Below, piece after piece: positions 21,501 to 31,900 of a stretch of 32,059 nt of DNA; the first letter of the stretch is position 1, and every line of letters starts with the position of its first letter. Source of the stretch: Auxenochlorella pyrenoidosa (lineage: Eukaryota; Chlorophyta; Trebouxiophyceae; Chlorellales; Chlorellaceae). The stretch is taken from positions 979,082 through 1,011,140 of the forward strand of contig KQ481993.1 of assembly GCA_001430745.1 (NCBI GenBank), written 5' to 3'. The notes under the pieces were generated by a model. The model ran no database searches and was not told where the DNA came from. It was given only the letters and a program-made list of their open reading frames with translations. The translations under genes and the position numbers were made by a program.

Positions 21501-22034
21501 GGGTCTGGCGCTTTTGCCGGGGCTGCAGAGGGCAGCGCCCACGGCGGGGCTGGAAGCTTTGCTAGCGCCGGCACGCCGCCCAGCCACCGCAGCAGGAGCC
21601 GGGGCAGCGGCAGCGACGGCAGACGCAGCGGCAGCTGGTCGCAGCGCCTACTGTCGGCGCTGCGCTCTCAGAGCCTGCCAGAGGCGGAAGGCGCAGCTGG
21701 CGGCGCCGCTGGCACGCCCGCGGCTGGGGCAGACAGCCCGGCGTGGGAGGCAAGCTCCCGTCATGCCATCGCTCGCGCCGCCAACGCGGGCAGCCCGCAA
21801 GCCCTGCGCCCGCTGCGCCCTGCCAGCGTTGCCAGCGGCAGCGGCTTGCTGCTCAGCGAGTATGACGTCGAGAGCCGCGGCGACAGCAGGGGCATGCAGC
21901 CCGCAGCAGGCAGCGCTGGCGAGCTGGCGCCCCCCGCCATTGAGACCCAGCAGCAGCAGGAGGGGGGCAGGGGATTGGGGAATTATGTACGCCACATTTC
22001 CAGCACGTCGCAGCAGCAGCCATCTCAGGGGTGA
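18508..22034 (+). CDS. Popeye-domain-like membrane protein (cyclic-nucleotide-binding-like fold)
   Basis: Exons 18508-18637, 18783-18855, 19001-19148, 19365-19539, 19748-19841, 20089-20138, 20347-20460, 20786-20937 and 21129-22034 join in phase to 613 residues. The ATG at 18508 has A at -3 and G at +4. Hydrophobic segments cover residues about 13-43 and the region VDSIVWACLCLFFHGLSLF. Next comes WRYMYRRGGMPRLEFKQVLK, then a beta-roll-like stretch (VTAGQPIIRGSEAHLRFFIL, VEGLASLRLLHKG), LLNVFGIYIHF and LTDCLLYSWSAEEM. This order of short membrane helices followed by a divergent nucleotide-binding barrel resembles Popeye (POPDC) proteins, which bind cAMP in animals. The canonical phosphate-binding cassette of classical cNMP domains is not visible. 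The last 280 residues are Ser/Arg/Ala-rich and probably disordered. Intron 5 has a GC donor. Binding of any cyclic nucleotide is inference. Confidence 0.7.
20471..20537. repeat. Guanine-rich tract in intron 7 of the Popeye-like gene
   Basis: Many runs of three or more guanines, ending in a run of over ten, lie on the coding strand inside the intron 20461-20785. The spacing allows G-quadruplex formation in DNA and pre-mRNA. Confidence 0.8.
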
Positions 22035-22432
22035 GCGACCGCGCTGGCGACGCTCGGGTGCAGCTGCAGTGAGCCACTGATGCGCTGCAGCAGCTGCTCC
22101 CGCTCTGCAGCCCCTACATCCTGTCCCTGCAGCACCGCCACCTTGATTACTGAACCTTTTCCCCCCTTTCTGTACCTAATTATTGCACTGTTTAGCAGCC
22201 CTTCCCTAATTCCTGGCTTCCCATGCCGTGCGCGACTTGACTGCAGCTTGGCCTTACCGCTTGACAAAATGAACCTCCTTTCTCCCCCAGCATTCTCGCC
22301 TTGCACCTGTATCTTTGCACAGCCCTGCAACAATTTTTACTCCTTCGTTCTCTTGCCTCAAAGCAAATTGACTGAACAAGAAGTCTGTGGCGTGAGCGCA
22401 CAAGAGCACGCTGTGGTGTCGACCGCGGTCGC
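22035..22432. other. Intergenic region after the Popeye-like gene
   Basis: This stretch of about 400 bases is pyrimidine-rich and less GC-rich than its neighbours around 22140-22380. It should contain the 3' untranslated region of the upstream gene and the promoter of the methyltransferase. I saw no conserved coding frame. Confidence 0.5.
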
Positions 22433-23777
22433 ATGGGGTTGGCCCACCTTCATGAGCGGGCTACTGGTGAACTTGGGATGCCCTCTCCCGATTTCAAGTT
22501 CCTGTTCACCCCCAAATGCATGAAAATCATGGGCGCGGCAGCACAGGTGCGCCCTTGCCCAAGGTCCCAAGTCCAGCTGGGGTGTAGTGTGCGCAGGGAC
22601 TGATGTCGATCGCTGGTATCAAATTTCAAGTGCTCAACAAATTGCAGAACAGCGCCGATCGCGGCGCTGCAGTGCCAACTGGCCCCGCCCGCTCGCCAGC
22701 GGCACTCACCAGCTGCCACACATTCACCCGCCGTTCCCTTCCTCTCCTCCCCCTCGCCCCCTGCAGGACAGCTACAAAACAGCTGGCTTTGCCGAGTTCT
22801 ACGACCTCATGGTCGAGTCGCTGCCTCCTGAGTTTGAGGCCGGCAGGGATGTGCACGACGTCTACTGGCCCCTGCTCACCGAGCTCGTCGCCGCCGCTGG
22901 CGGCAGCCCCGGCCCCAGCGCAACAACAGTGCTTGACCTGTGCTGCGGCAGCGGGCGCGTGGCGCTGGGGCTCGCGGGAAAGTGGGCCGCATGGGACGGC
23001 CGCCCAGCTGGCGCAGCGCTGGCCCTGACGGGGGTGGATAGCAGCGAGGAGATGCTGGCAGCAGCGCGGGCCAAGCAGGCAGCGCAGGCAGGCAGCCCCG
23101 GCCCTGGCAGCTGTAGCAGCAGCGGCGGCAGCAGCGGGAACAGCGAAGCGGGGGCAGCCAGCATCTCTTGGCGCTGCGCCGACATGGCCGCGCTCGACTC
23201 TGCCTCGGCTCTGGCACCGCTCCGCGGCCGGTGCAGCCTGGCCGTTGTGTCGGCCGGCTCTTTCCACCACCTCCTCACCGCCGCAGACCAGGGGGCATGC
23301 CTTCGCGGCCTGGCAGCCTGCCTGCAGCAGCCGCCGGCCCCGGCATACGTGGTGCTCAATATCTTCTGCCCCTCCCACCTCCAAGCAGCCCCTGGCGGGG
23401 CCTTGGTGGCAGGCGCCTTCCGCCGCACCTGCCTGTCGCAGTCGCGAGAGCAGGCCGCCGACGGCGGCTCGGTCTGGCGGCAACGCTTTGCACTGGAGCG
23501 CTACGCCAGCGCAGCAGCGGCTGCGGCAGCAGCTGGCGGCAGCAGTGAGGGCGTCCGCAGCGAGGCGCCGCTCTGGCGACGGGATGAGGAGTGGGCCCTG
23601 CGGGAGGTGAGCCCCGCTGAGCTGGAGCAGCGGGCAGGAGCGGCAGGGCTCCGGGTGGTGCGCCGCCAGGCTCACTGGTCTGATGGCTGGCCGGGAGCGG
23701 ATGGCGGTAGCCAGGGCAGCGACAGCGGGTGCAGCCTGGAGGATGCACGCATTTTTGTGCTGCGGCTGGCGGCCTGA
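22433..23777 (+). CDS. Class I SAM-dependent methyltransferase
   Basis: The long second exon (22767-23777) encodes a Rossmann-fold methyltransferase of the Methyltransf_25/11 type. Motif I is VLDLCCGSGRVALGL, the acidic strand is ALTGVDSSEEMLAAA, then come CADMAALD and VVSAGSFHHLLTAADQGACL. Upstream, KTAGFAEFYDLMVESLP resembles the YDx segment that often precedes motif I. Exon 1 is less certain: 22433-22546 joins in phase 0 through a GTGCGC donor and a CTGCAG acceptor and adds 38 residues, giving 374 in total; an internal Met at 22478 is an alternative start. Two low-complexity insertions (Ser/Gly-rich and Ala-rich) interrupt the domain. The substrate cannot be predicted. It is convergent with the pseudoprotease gene, with stops 223 bases apart. 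Confidence 0.82.
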
Positions 23778-23918
23778 GCAGGCTGAGTCGCGCTGCGGAG
23801 CAGGTCACAGCGTGCGGCAACCTGCGTGCTTGCGCTTGTTGGTGCCCACCATCAGCCCCTGCCCCCGCCATTTCCAGACCTTGCCATGCTGTGCCCTCCT
23901 GGCTGCCGCCTGGTCATG

Positions 23919-23923
23919 TTACA
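23919..23923 (-). terminator. Candidate TGTAA polyadenylation signal for the pseudoprotease
   Basis: TGTAA on the minus strand lies 78 bases past the stop codon, in the gap between the two convergent genes. The match to the green-algal poly(A) signal is inferred only from sequence and position. Confidence 0.4.
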
Positions 23924-24000
23924 AACCTCTCATGCACGCTCCTCAAAACAGCTGTCGCTCTCTACAAGACTGCGCAGAATCAGGCAGCGCGTGGCTGGCG

Positions 24001-25339
24001 TCAGTCGGAGCCCGCCCCCGCCTCTGCAGCCGCCTCAACCTTCTTGCCCAGCCAGTCTGCGTAGCGCGGCAGCCAGATGTAGAGCGCGGGGGAGCTGGCG
24101 CTGGCCACTGCCCGGTCGGTGCTGCAGGAGAAGCCGGAAGTGAGGAGGCCCAGCTGGAGGGGGCCGCCGCCGGGCGCGGCGCGCGGCAGCAGCAGCGCCC
24201 CGCCCGCGTTGCCGCTGGCGCAGGCGCGGAAAGCGTGGCTCAGGCCTGCGGTGGCGGGCAGGGGCGGGGGCGTCCCGGTCGCTGTCAAGCCAGAGGGATG
24301 CCAGTCTGCTGCCTGCGCTGTGGTTGTGCCGTCCATCCTCTACCACGTCCCACACCCTCGCAAGCCCCAGGCCCGTTCAAACCCCGAGCGCGACGGCATG
24401 CCCGGATTCCCTGCCATCTCGCTCGCCTGTGCAGGCCTGCGGGGCGGGCCCGCTGTGTGCGGGGGTGGCCGCCCACCAGCGGCCGTAGGCCGTCTGCAGG
24501 CCCCCGCACTCCTCCTCGGGCAGCAGCACCAGGTCATCCACGTGCAGCTGCGGGAAAAAGCCGTCGGCGCTCAGGCTGCCGTAGCCCAGCGCGCGCACCG
24601 CGGTGGAGTTGGGGGGGTAGTCAAAGGAGGCTGCAGGGCGAGGGGGGGCCCACTTGGGGCTCATGCACGGGTGGACGGCGGCACAGTGTGCTGCCGTTCA
24701 TGCGGTGCACAAGCGCACGCAGCGATGACATGCTGGCACGGAGCCCTGCCTGCAAGGGCCCTGCGGGCAGGGCCGGTCAGGGCAACGAGCACTGCACGCC
24801 GCACCGTCGGCTATGGCAACCGGCTTGTGCTTGCTGGGCTTGTTCAGGCGCAGCAGGGCCAGGTTGTTCTGGTTTGTGTCGCTGGACTTGAAGTCTGGGT
24901 GCACCTCCACGTGCTCCACCTTGCGGATCTCGTACCGCCCCTCCCGCCTGCGCGGCGGACCGAGGAGGACACTGTTGCGCACACGGAGGAATGGCAGGCA
25001 GGCAGGCACAGAGAGCAAGGGCGGCGTTCTCTGCAATCTGCGGGGTGGCTCGCCTGACCTCGCCTACAGGACATGGCACACATCCACACACCTGAATTCG
25101 TCTAGAAAGAAGTTGTAGTAGCCCAAGTAGACAAATGCGGGTTTAGAGCGTGCGCAGGATGCGGAGGTCAGAACCAGCTCTGGCGCAACCAGTGCCCCGC
25201 TGCAGAGAGGCACCTCTTTGCTGGTGATGAGTGCCGCAAACGGGTAGAGGTCTGCAAGAGTGTGTGAGGCCGCAGCGGCAAGCCTGCACAGAGAGAGGAG
25301 AACGAGGACCAGCAGCAACGGCGACATGCGGGTGGGCAT
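24001..25339 (-). CDS. Secreted trypsin-fold (S1 family) pseudoprotease
   Basis: Exons in coding order 25339-25092, 24947-24805, 24630-24427 and 24245-24001 join in phase to 279 residues. The N-terminus is a signal peptide (hydrophobic residues about 7-24, SPLLLVLVLLSLCRLAAAA), so the product is probably exported. The chymotrypsin fold is recognisable: PFAALITSKEVPLCSGALVA, LVLTSASC, HPDF, NNLALLRL, ALGYGS, ACTG, CASGNAGGAL, GLLTSGFSC and IWLPRYADWL. At the His57 position (LTAAHC in active enzymes) there is S61; at Asp102 (NDIALL) there is N111; at Ser195 (GDSGGP) there is A212, with N211 replacing Asp194. The Cys46/Cys62 pair next to the lost histidine is kept. It should therefore be folded but not catalytic. 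A binding, inhibitor or scaffold role is possible, but unknown. Intron 3 has a GC donor. Confidence 0.85.
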
Positions 25340-25933
25340 GTTTGTTGCAAACCGGACGGCTGAATGTTTCGTACACATATGTGCAGTGCAATGCATCGTC
25401 GATAGACTCACAATGTCGCTGTAAACAACAGAACAGCCGCCAGAAGGCCGCCACAAGGCGCGCCCATGGCGGGCCGGCGGTTGCAGCCAGCGATCTGGCT
25501 CTTTACAGCTTTATCGAGACTCGATCAGTAACCGGTGCGCGGAGCTGCGCCCCCTGATGCCAAAACGGGCGCAGGGAGGGGAAGAAAGTGGAAGCAGTTG
25601 CAGGCAGTTCCTGACAGAAATGCCGCCCAGTCAATTCGAGGAGGCGAAGAATATCGATCGGCTGCGATAGACCTGCGTCGCTGCAGCCCCGCTGAAATCG
25701 GCACGCTGCGATGCTGGCACTGGCGCCGTGGCCACGCGTGGTGGCGCCACTGCCGCACGTGTGCGCACCACGGGCCCAGTGTCATTCACTCGACTCACTT
25801 GCGGGCTGAACGAGAAGACAGTATTTACAAAAGGATTTGATCATGTTGCAAAGCATTCAACCCCTGATGGATCTGTGCCCAATGCCGACATAGCAGCGTA
25901 TACCCCTCACTCCGCCGCACAAGCAAGCATCAC
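25340..25933. other. Intergenic region between nitrate reductase 3' end and the pseudoprotease start
   Basis: About 590 bases lie between two tandem minus-strand genes. The part next to 25933 should hold the nitrate reductase 3' untranslated region with a TGTAA element at 25825-25829; the part next to 25340 should be the promoter and leader of the pseudoprotease. An upstream in-frame Met exists at 25456 but would bury the signal peptide. No other gene is seen. Confidence 0.5.
25825..25829 (-). terminator. Candidate TGTAA polyadenylation signal for nitrate reductase
   Basis: TGTAA on the minus strand lies 105 bases past the nitrate reductase stop, in a locally AT-rich stretch. Assignment is by similarity to the known green-algal signal and by position. 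Confidence 0.4.
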
Positions 25934-28900
25934 TCAAAACACGACAATATGCTCCTCATCAAATCCGAGCTCGCGCAGGGCCGGCAGGCAGGCGCGCTCC
26001 ACCATGGGAGGCGGACCACAGACCAGGGATATTGTGCCGCCGCCGGCGCGGCCATCGTCGTGCTGCCCCTTGCCGCCCTCGCCCGTGTGTTCCTCTGCGC
26101 CGTCCTCTGCGCCACCCTCCGCCCTGCGCCCCTCCAGGGCAGCTGCGCTGCTGCCGCTCTCATCCTGGGCCCTACCGTCGCTGCTATTGATGCCGGCTTC
26201 TGTTGAGTTGCCGCTATCCTGCGCCGCAGCGCCTGCATTGCCGCCGCCACGAGGCTTCATGTTGCTGCCCGCCTTGCCGGCCTGCTCTTCTGCCTCATCG
26301 CCTCGGCCCTCCGATTTGCCTGCAGCAGGCTCATCAGCTCCCCCCTCCTGGCCTGTGGCCCCGTCATGTTCCACGCCACTGTTGCTGCTGGCGCTGGTGG
26401 TGTTGTCTGGAGGGAACATGTGCTCCTGCGGGGCGCAAATGGGGGTGGGGGGCAAGGCACGATTCGGCAAGCCTCAAGTGACCAGCGCCAGAACGCAACG
26501 TTCTGCTGATATGGCCTCTGAACACTATGCTGAGCCCGGGTGCCCATGCCGCCTGGTCCGTAGCCTTCGATCCAGCAGTGCTGCGCAGCTCGCGCCCGCC
26601 CACCTGCACCAGCTCCTTGGTGACATGGCCGACGCTGTAGTGCCAGTTGTCGCCCGGGCTCTGGTCCAGGGTGTACCACACCCGCAGCTTGTGCCGGTAC
26701 CGCTGCAGGCACGGGGACGAAGGGCAGGCAGGGCGTTGCTTGCTGCGCTGGCCCTTGGCTGCCGCACACTGATTGTCAACTTTGGGTGCTCCGGGTCAGA
26801 ATGGAGCCGCAAAAATGTCCGCTGCCACTGAAGGCCTGCCTGGCTGGCAGTACTCCTGCCTTCTTCCAGGCTGGCGCACAGCGCGTTTGTCGCTGCTGCG
26901 GCTGCCGGCCTGCTGGGCCCGCGCAGATGCATGCACGGTCCGCCCCCACCTCGGAGGCCTCCTGCAGGCGCTCCCTCAGCAGGATGTCGGCCTCGGTCTT
27001 GTTGGCAAACAGCAGGCACAGCTGGGTGGAGTCGCACTGGTCCTCCATGACGCGCCGCATGACCTGCGGGGGCAACAGAGCGCAGCCAGCAGGCAAGGTG
27101 AGGCTGCCGCCCTCGTTGCGCAGCCGGAACACATGCATTCGGTGCTGCCCAACGACACCGAGCCCACCTGGTACAGCGGCGTGATGCCGGTGCCGCCGCC
27201 CAGCAGGTTGATGCGGCGGCAGCGCCCCTCGCGGCCCTGGTGCCTGCGGGGGAGCCGTGCAGAAGGCGTAGCAGCCACATCAGGGCCACAGGAGGTCGAG
27301 CAGGCAGCACATGGCCTGCGGGGAGCCGCCCATGCGCCCGCCGACTTCCCTCGCTGCCCACACCAGCTGGGCAGCCTGCAGGCATCTGGGCCGCCCGCCC
27401 ACGGCGAGGTAGCGCTCATGACAAGGCAGAGCGCTCACGTGAAGCGCCCGCTCCCCAGGTATGTGAACTCGCCAAAGGGGCCCCGCACACGGATGGTGTC
27501 CCCAACTGCACAGGGCAGGATGAGCCCACTGTCAACCCCAGCGCAAGGGCAAGACAGCACAGGATGGCGCTCAAGAGGGCACAAGGCAGCGCAAGGCGTC
27601 GCCAGCGCAGCATAGACCCTGGTCAAGCGCCTGCACACCACGCCGCCCCGCACCCCTTTGTGTACGCACTCTGCAGCCGGTCCATGTGCTGGCTCATCTT
27701 GCCGCCCTGCAGGGAGCGCGGGGGCCAGCATGAGAGGGACAGTTGGCAGCCCATCAGGCAGCGCCTGCTTCACGGAGCAGACGGTCATTCGGCCGCCATG
27801 GCTGCCACGGCTGCTGAGGGTCATGGAGTGGCGCGCCTGCCAGCCTGGATACCTTGGCCCCTGCCGTGCACGCTGCACATGAACCTCGCAACCCTTGCAA
27901 CCCAGCGATGCCCCATTCAATCATCGGCCTGCCCCCGCCGAGAGCACATCTACGCCTCTGCCCACCTCTGGGTGCTTGGGATCCTCGCCGGCATGGTAGA
28001 CCTTGATGCACAGGTCGAAGTGGCCGCGCTCGTGGTCCAGGGTGACTGCAGGGGGAGTGGCGTGTGAGAAGGGGGTTGCGGTCGGGGGAGGAGGTGGGGG
28101 GGGGGGGGGGGCGAGCCGGCGCCGAGCATGCAGGTATGCCTGTGTGAGGGCGTAGGCAGAGGAGCACCAGCAGCGGCTGGTGCAGGCTCCAAGCGGTTGC
28201 ACCGCAAACCTGCGCACACGCCACCTGGCCGCCGCTGGTCATGCCTGCAGCGGCATGGCGGGCGCGCACCTGGGGTGTAGGGCCGGATGACCTTCTCTCC
28301 GTTGATCTGCGGGCAGAGCAGAGGTGGCGGTAAGCAGTGGCCTCCGGTGGAGTTGCTGATTGCCACCGCTTGGACACCTCCTGCATGCGATCCCCTCCTT
28401 TGCCCGCCCCCGTTGCTGTCCCCCTGCCGCCTGCGCACACCTCTGCCGTGACCGTGATGTGGTGCCCCACAGGCAGGCCCAGCCGCTGGTCCTGCAGGCA
28501 CGGCAGGCAAGGGCATGCACCTTTGTAGGCACATGAACCCTGCCTGGCTGGATTGCCACACTCGGCAATGCAGCAGCTTCCATGTGGCCAGGCCCCTGGC
28601 ATTCCACGCTGTCCAGTGCAGCAGGTGCGGTCACAGCACGTGATGGGCTCGCCTTGCGGGGCAGCTCAAAGGTGAAGAGGCGCGTGTCGTGGGTGACCAC
28701 CTCTTTATGCGCCAGCCTGGCCTGCACAGGCAACAGGGTGTGGGCCAGCCGTTGAGCACCGCCAGCCACATATGCTGCGGTGCCGCTGTGGTTTTGCTGC
28801 AGCCAAGGGGCATCGCCAGAGGTGCTTCATTAAAATGCAACGCCCCCCTCAGCCTTGCCTCGAGCACCTGGCCCTTTTTCAGGGCCGGCTCATCCTCCTC

Positions 28901-31900
28901 CTCGGCCTGGCCAGATTCTTTCCCGGCAGCTGCGCCCGCCTCCCCCGCCTCCTGCGCGCCCTGGTCCCTGCCCGGCGCTGCTTGGAAGGGCGGCTGCGCC
29001 CCCTTCAGCTTGCCAATCAGGTACTCTGCACACCAGAAACAAGCCAGGCGTTTGCTTGCATCAGCACAAGAAAAGAGGGAGCACGGCAGCTGGCAGAGTG
29101 CAGCACACAGACGTACCGCCGAGTGGTCCCGGCAGGCAAGCGGCCACACCCACCCAGCGTCATCTCCCGGGCATCCGAGGAGTGGATCGGGTCGAACTCG
29201 GAGCTCGCATCCTGCCCTGCACAGGAGGGCAGTGCGGCAGCACCTTGGGCCCAGGCCAGACGAGAGGCACTAGCTTGGGACCAGGATTGCAGCTGCCAAC
29301 ATTCGCTTTGCCGTGCCGCCGCCAAAACAGGCGCGCTGGCAGTCTCCGCGGCCCAGCTCCCAAATCCTGCCCCCCAGCTTGCCTGCCTGCCCCAGGATTG
29401 CAGCGGCGCCGCCCGGGTGCTTGCTGAGGAAGGAGGTCGCATCGTACACTCGGCCATCACGCACAAACCAGCAGGACTCCTGGCTGGTGTGCTGCCGGAT
29501 CTGCACCAGCAGCGCCGCGGGCAGCAGGGCAGGAAGTCGGCCCTTCCCTGGGCAGAGCAATAAGAGCACATGCATCGCTAGACATGGAGTGTGCGCGCCC
29601 GACAAGGAGCCGAGCACCCGCCCGTCCTGTTGCCGGCCTCGCGCCACCCAGGATTGTGAGCTCAGCCTTAACGCAGCCCCCTCACCTCCTCCCAGTCGTA
29701 CTCTTTCAGTTGGTCCCAGCCTTTGCCCTTCTTGGCCGCCGCCTCCTCCTCCCTCTTCTGCTCGGGGTTGGGCCCGCCTGCACCGGCCATCAGAGAGGGA
29801 GATTGGGACAGCTCTTCAACCCGCAAAGGTCGGCACGGCGCAGCAGCAGAGGAGCACAGCCGAGGCAGGCTTCAAGGCCGCACGCAGGCGCTGCATGCTG
29901 TGCTGCCTGCGCGGGCTGTGTGCGAGCTGTATGCAGCTGAACAGGGACGCGTCCTACCCCCTTCCTGCTCTCACCAGCCTCAGCATCCGCCCCTTCTTTT
30001 TGCCGCTTCTCCTCCACCATCCAGCCCCTGCAGGCGTCCCTTTAAAGCAGAGACATGACGCACTGCTGCACGGCCCAGCCCTGCTGGCTGATATGCCCCG
30101 GCGTGACGGCATGTAGAGCGCGCGGTCAGCCCTCCCTGCCTCAGGCTTCGCCCATGATGCAGCGCATGCCGGGCACAGGGAAAGCACGACCTGTCTGGCC
30201 GGCAACTGCCTCAGCTGGGGTCTGGCCCTTACCCAGGATCCCGACCGTTGGCAACGGGGTGCAGGAAGCGCAGCTGGCGGCGGCCTAGGACACAGGGGTA
30301 AGAGTGGTTGGGAATGGTGTTGTGCGTGTGGCTGGGTGGGTGTGGGTTGAGCTGGGGGGCCGGGGGCGAACGCATGGGCACGTGCGCGAACAAAGCCCAG
30401 GTGTCGCTGGGCAAGGATGAGGGCCACTGGGGCGCGTGGCTGGCATGCACATAGTCCTGAGTGCGCATGTCAGGCCACACGCACAGAGCAGAGTGGGGCA
30501 GTGCAGCCCGCAAAGCCATCCCTCACCCTCTGCGCCTTCCACAGTCTCCTTGCGAATCTTCACAATGAAGTGGCTGCACAGCAACAGGGTTGACACACCC
30601 TCCGAAAATGAGACGCGAGCAGCGCAACAGGCTGCGCTCCTGAACAATGCACGTGCCCCACCCCCTGCTGCGGCGCAGCATGCCTCCTGCCTGCCGCCCT
30701 GGCCACCCCAACCTGTTGTTCATCAATCCAATCAGGTTCCAGCTGGGCCTGCGGGGGAGGTGCAGGGGCCGGGCAGTGCGCCCGGCCTGTCTGGGCACAG
30801 GCACGAACGTGATGAGCACCTCTGCATGCCATGCACAGCAGGGTGCACCCCCAGGCAGCGCAGATGCCAGCAACTGCCGATGATGTCCAGCCCCCAAAGT
30901 GCTGCCGAGGCAAGCCACCTGGCGCCTCACTTTTCCGGCTGCGTGTTCATGGTCTCGTCAACTGCTCGCACGTGGACTTCCTCAGCAGCGGCCAGGTCAG
31001 CAATGGAGATCTGCATGCATTGACCAAGTGCTTGAGCTTAGGCCTGCAAAGTTGGCGGGGCCTTTGTGGCACTCTTGCAGGGCTACAGCTGGCAGCGGCA
31101 TTCTATCACGGCAGGGGGGGAGCCAGGCGGGACTCGCGAGCAGTGCGCTCACCTGCGCCTCCCACAGCACCCAGCACCAGTTCTTATCGGTGGCGGTGCG
31201 CTGCAGGGACGGCGGTCAGAGGACGGGGAGTGAGACGAACCATTGGATTGGCCGGGGAAGCTTCAGGGACTGGCCAGCCAGTTGCCCGCCCACGTGCCAG
31301 CCCAGAGAGTTGGGGAGAGGGGGAGGCTGAGCAAGCGGTGCGCACCCCTGGCTCCCGCTCCGCGATGTCCGCCTGGCGCCAGCTGTACCCCCCATCCAGC
31401 GACAGCTCCACCCGTATGATCAGGTGCCCCGCCCCTGCAGCCCGGGGCAAGGCAAGCCCAGTGAAGGGCTGCTGCCAGAGGACGCGGCTGAGGGGGTGCC
31501 AGCATGCGGGCCGCCCACAAGGCAGCTCCTCCGGGCGCAACAGCTGCAGAGCGTGCAGGGCCAGGCCATGAACAGACCCTCTGGGAGCTGCATGGCGCAC
31601 CTGTGTGGGCAAAGCCGCGCAGGGTGTACGAGCTGCCGCCGCCGCCGCCGCCGCCTGCGCTGCCGGCGTCGCTGCAGCGCGGCGCGGCTTGCGGCAGCGG
31701 CAGCACCTCGTCGTGCGCGGGGGCGGCGATGACGGAGCCGATGTTCAGGTTGTAGCACACGTACTGCGGCCGGCTCCACCAGTCTGGCAAGGGCAGGTCG
31801 CCCAGCGCCTGGCTTGCTCAGCAGGACAGAGCAGGGCAGGCGCACGGCAGGGCCCCGCGGCAAGGCGGTCCCTGGGCTGCCTGCTGCTTGGTCTCCCCGT

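Noticed and set aside
24366..24390. tRNA B-box-like sequence on the minus strand (GGTTTGAACGGG)
   Set aside because: No matching A box, acceptor stem or anticodon arm could be found around it, and it lies within a pseudoprotease intron.
29154..29500. Extending the cytochrome b5 exon through 29383 without splicing
   Set aside because: The unspliced reading breaks the conserved spacing from HPGG to EFDPIHS. Joining 29383 to 29216 through a GC donor restores AGQDASSEFDPIHS.
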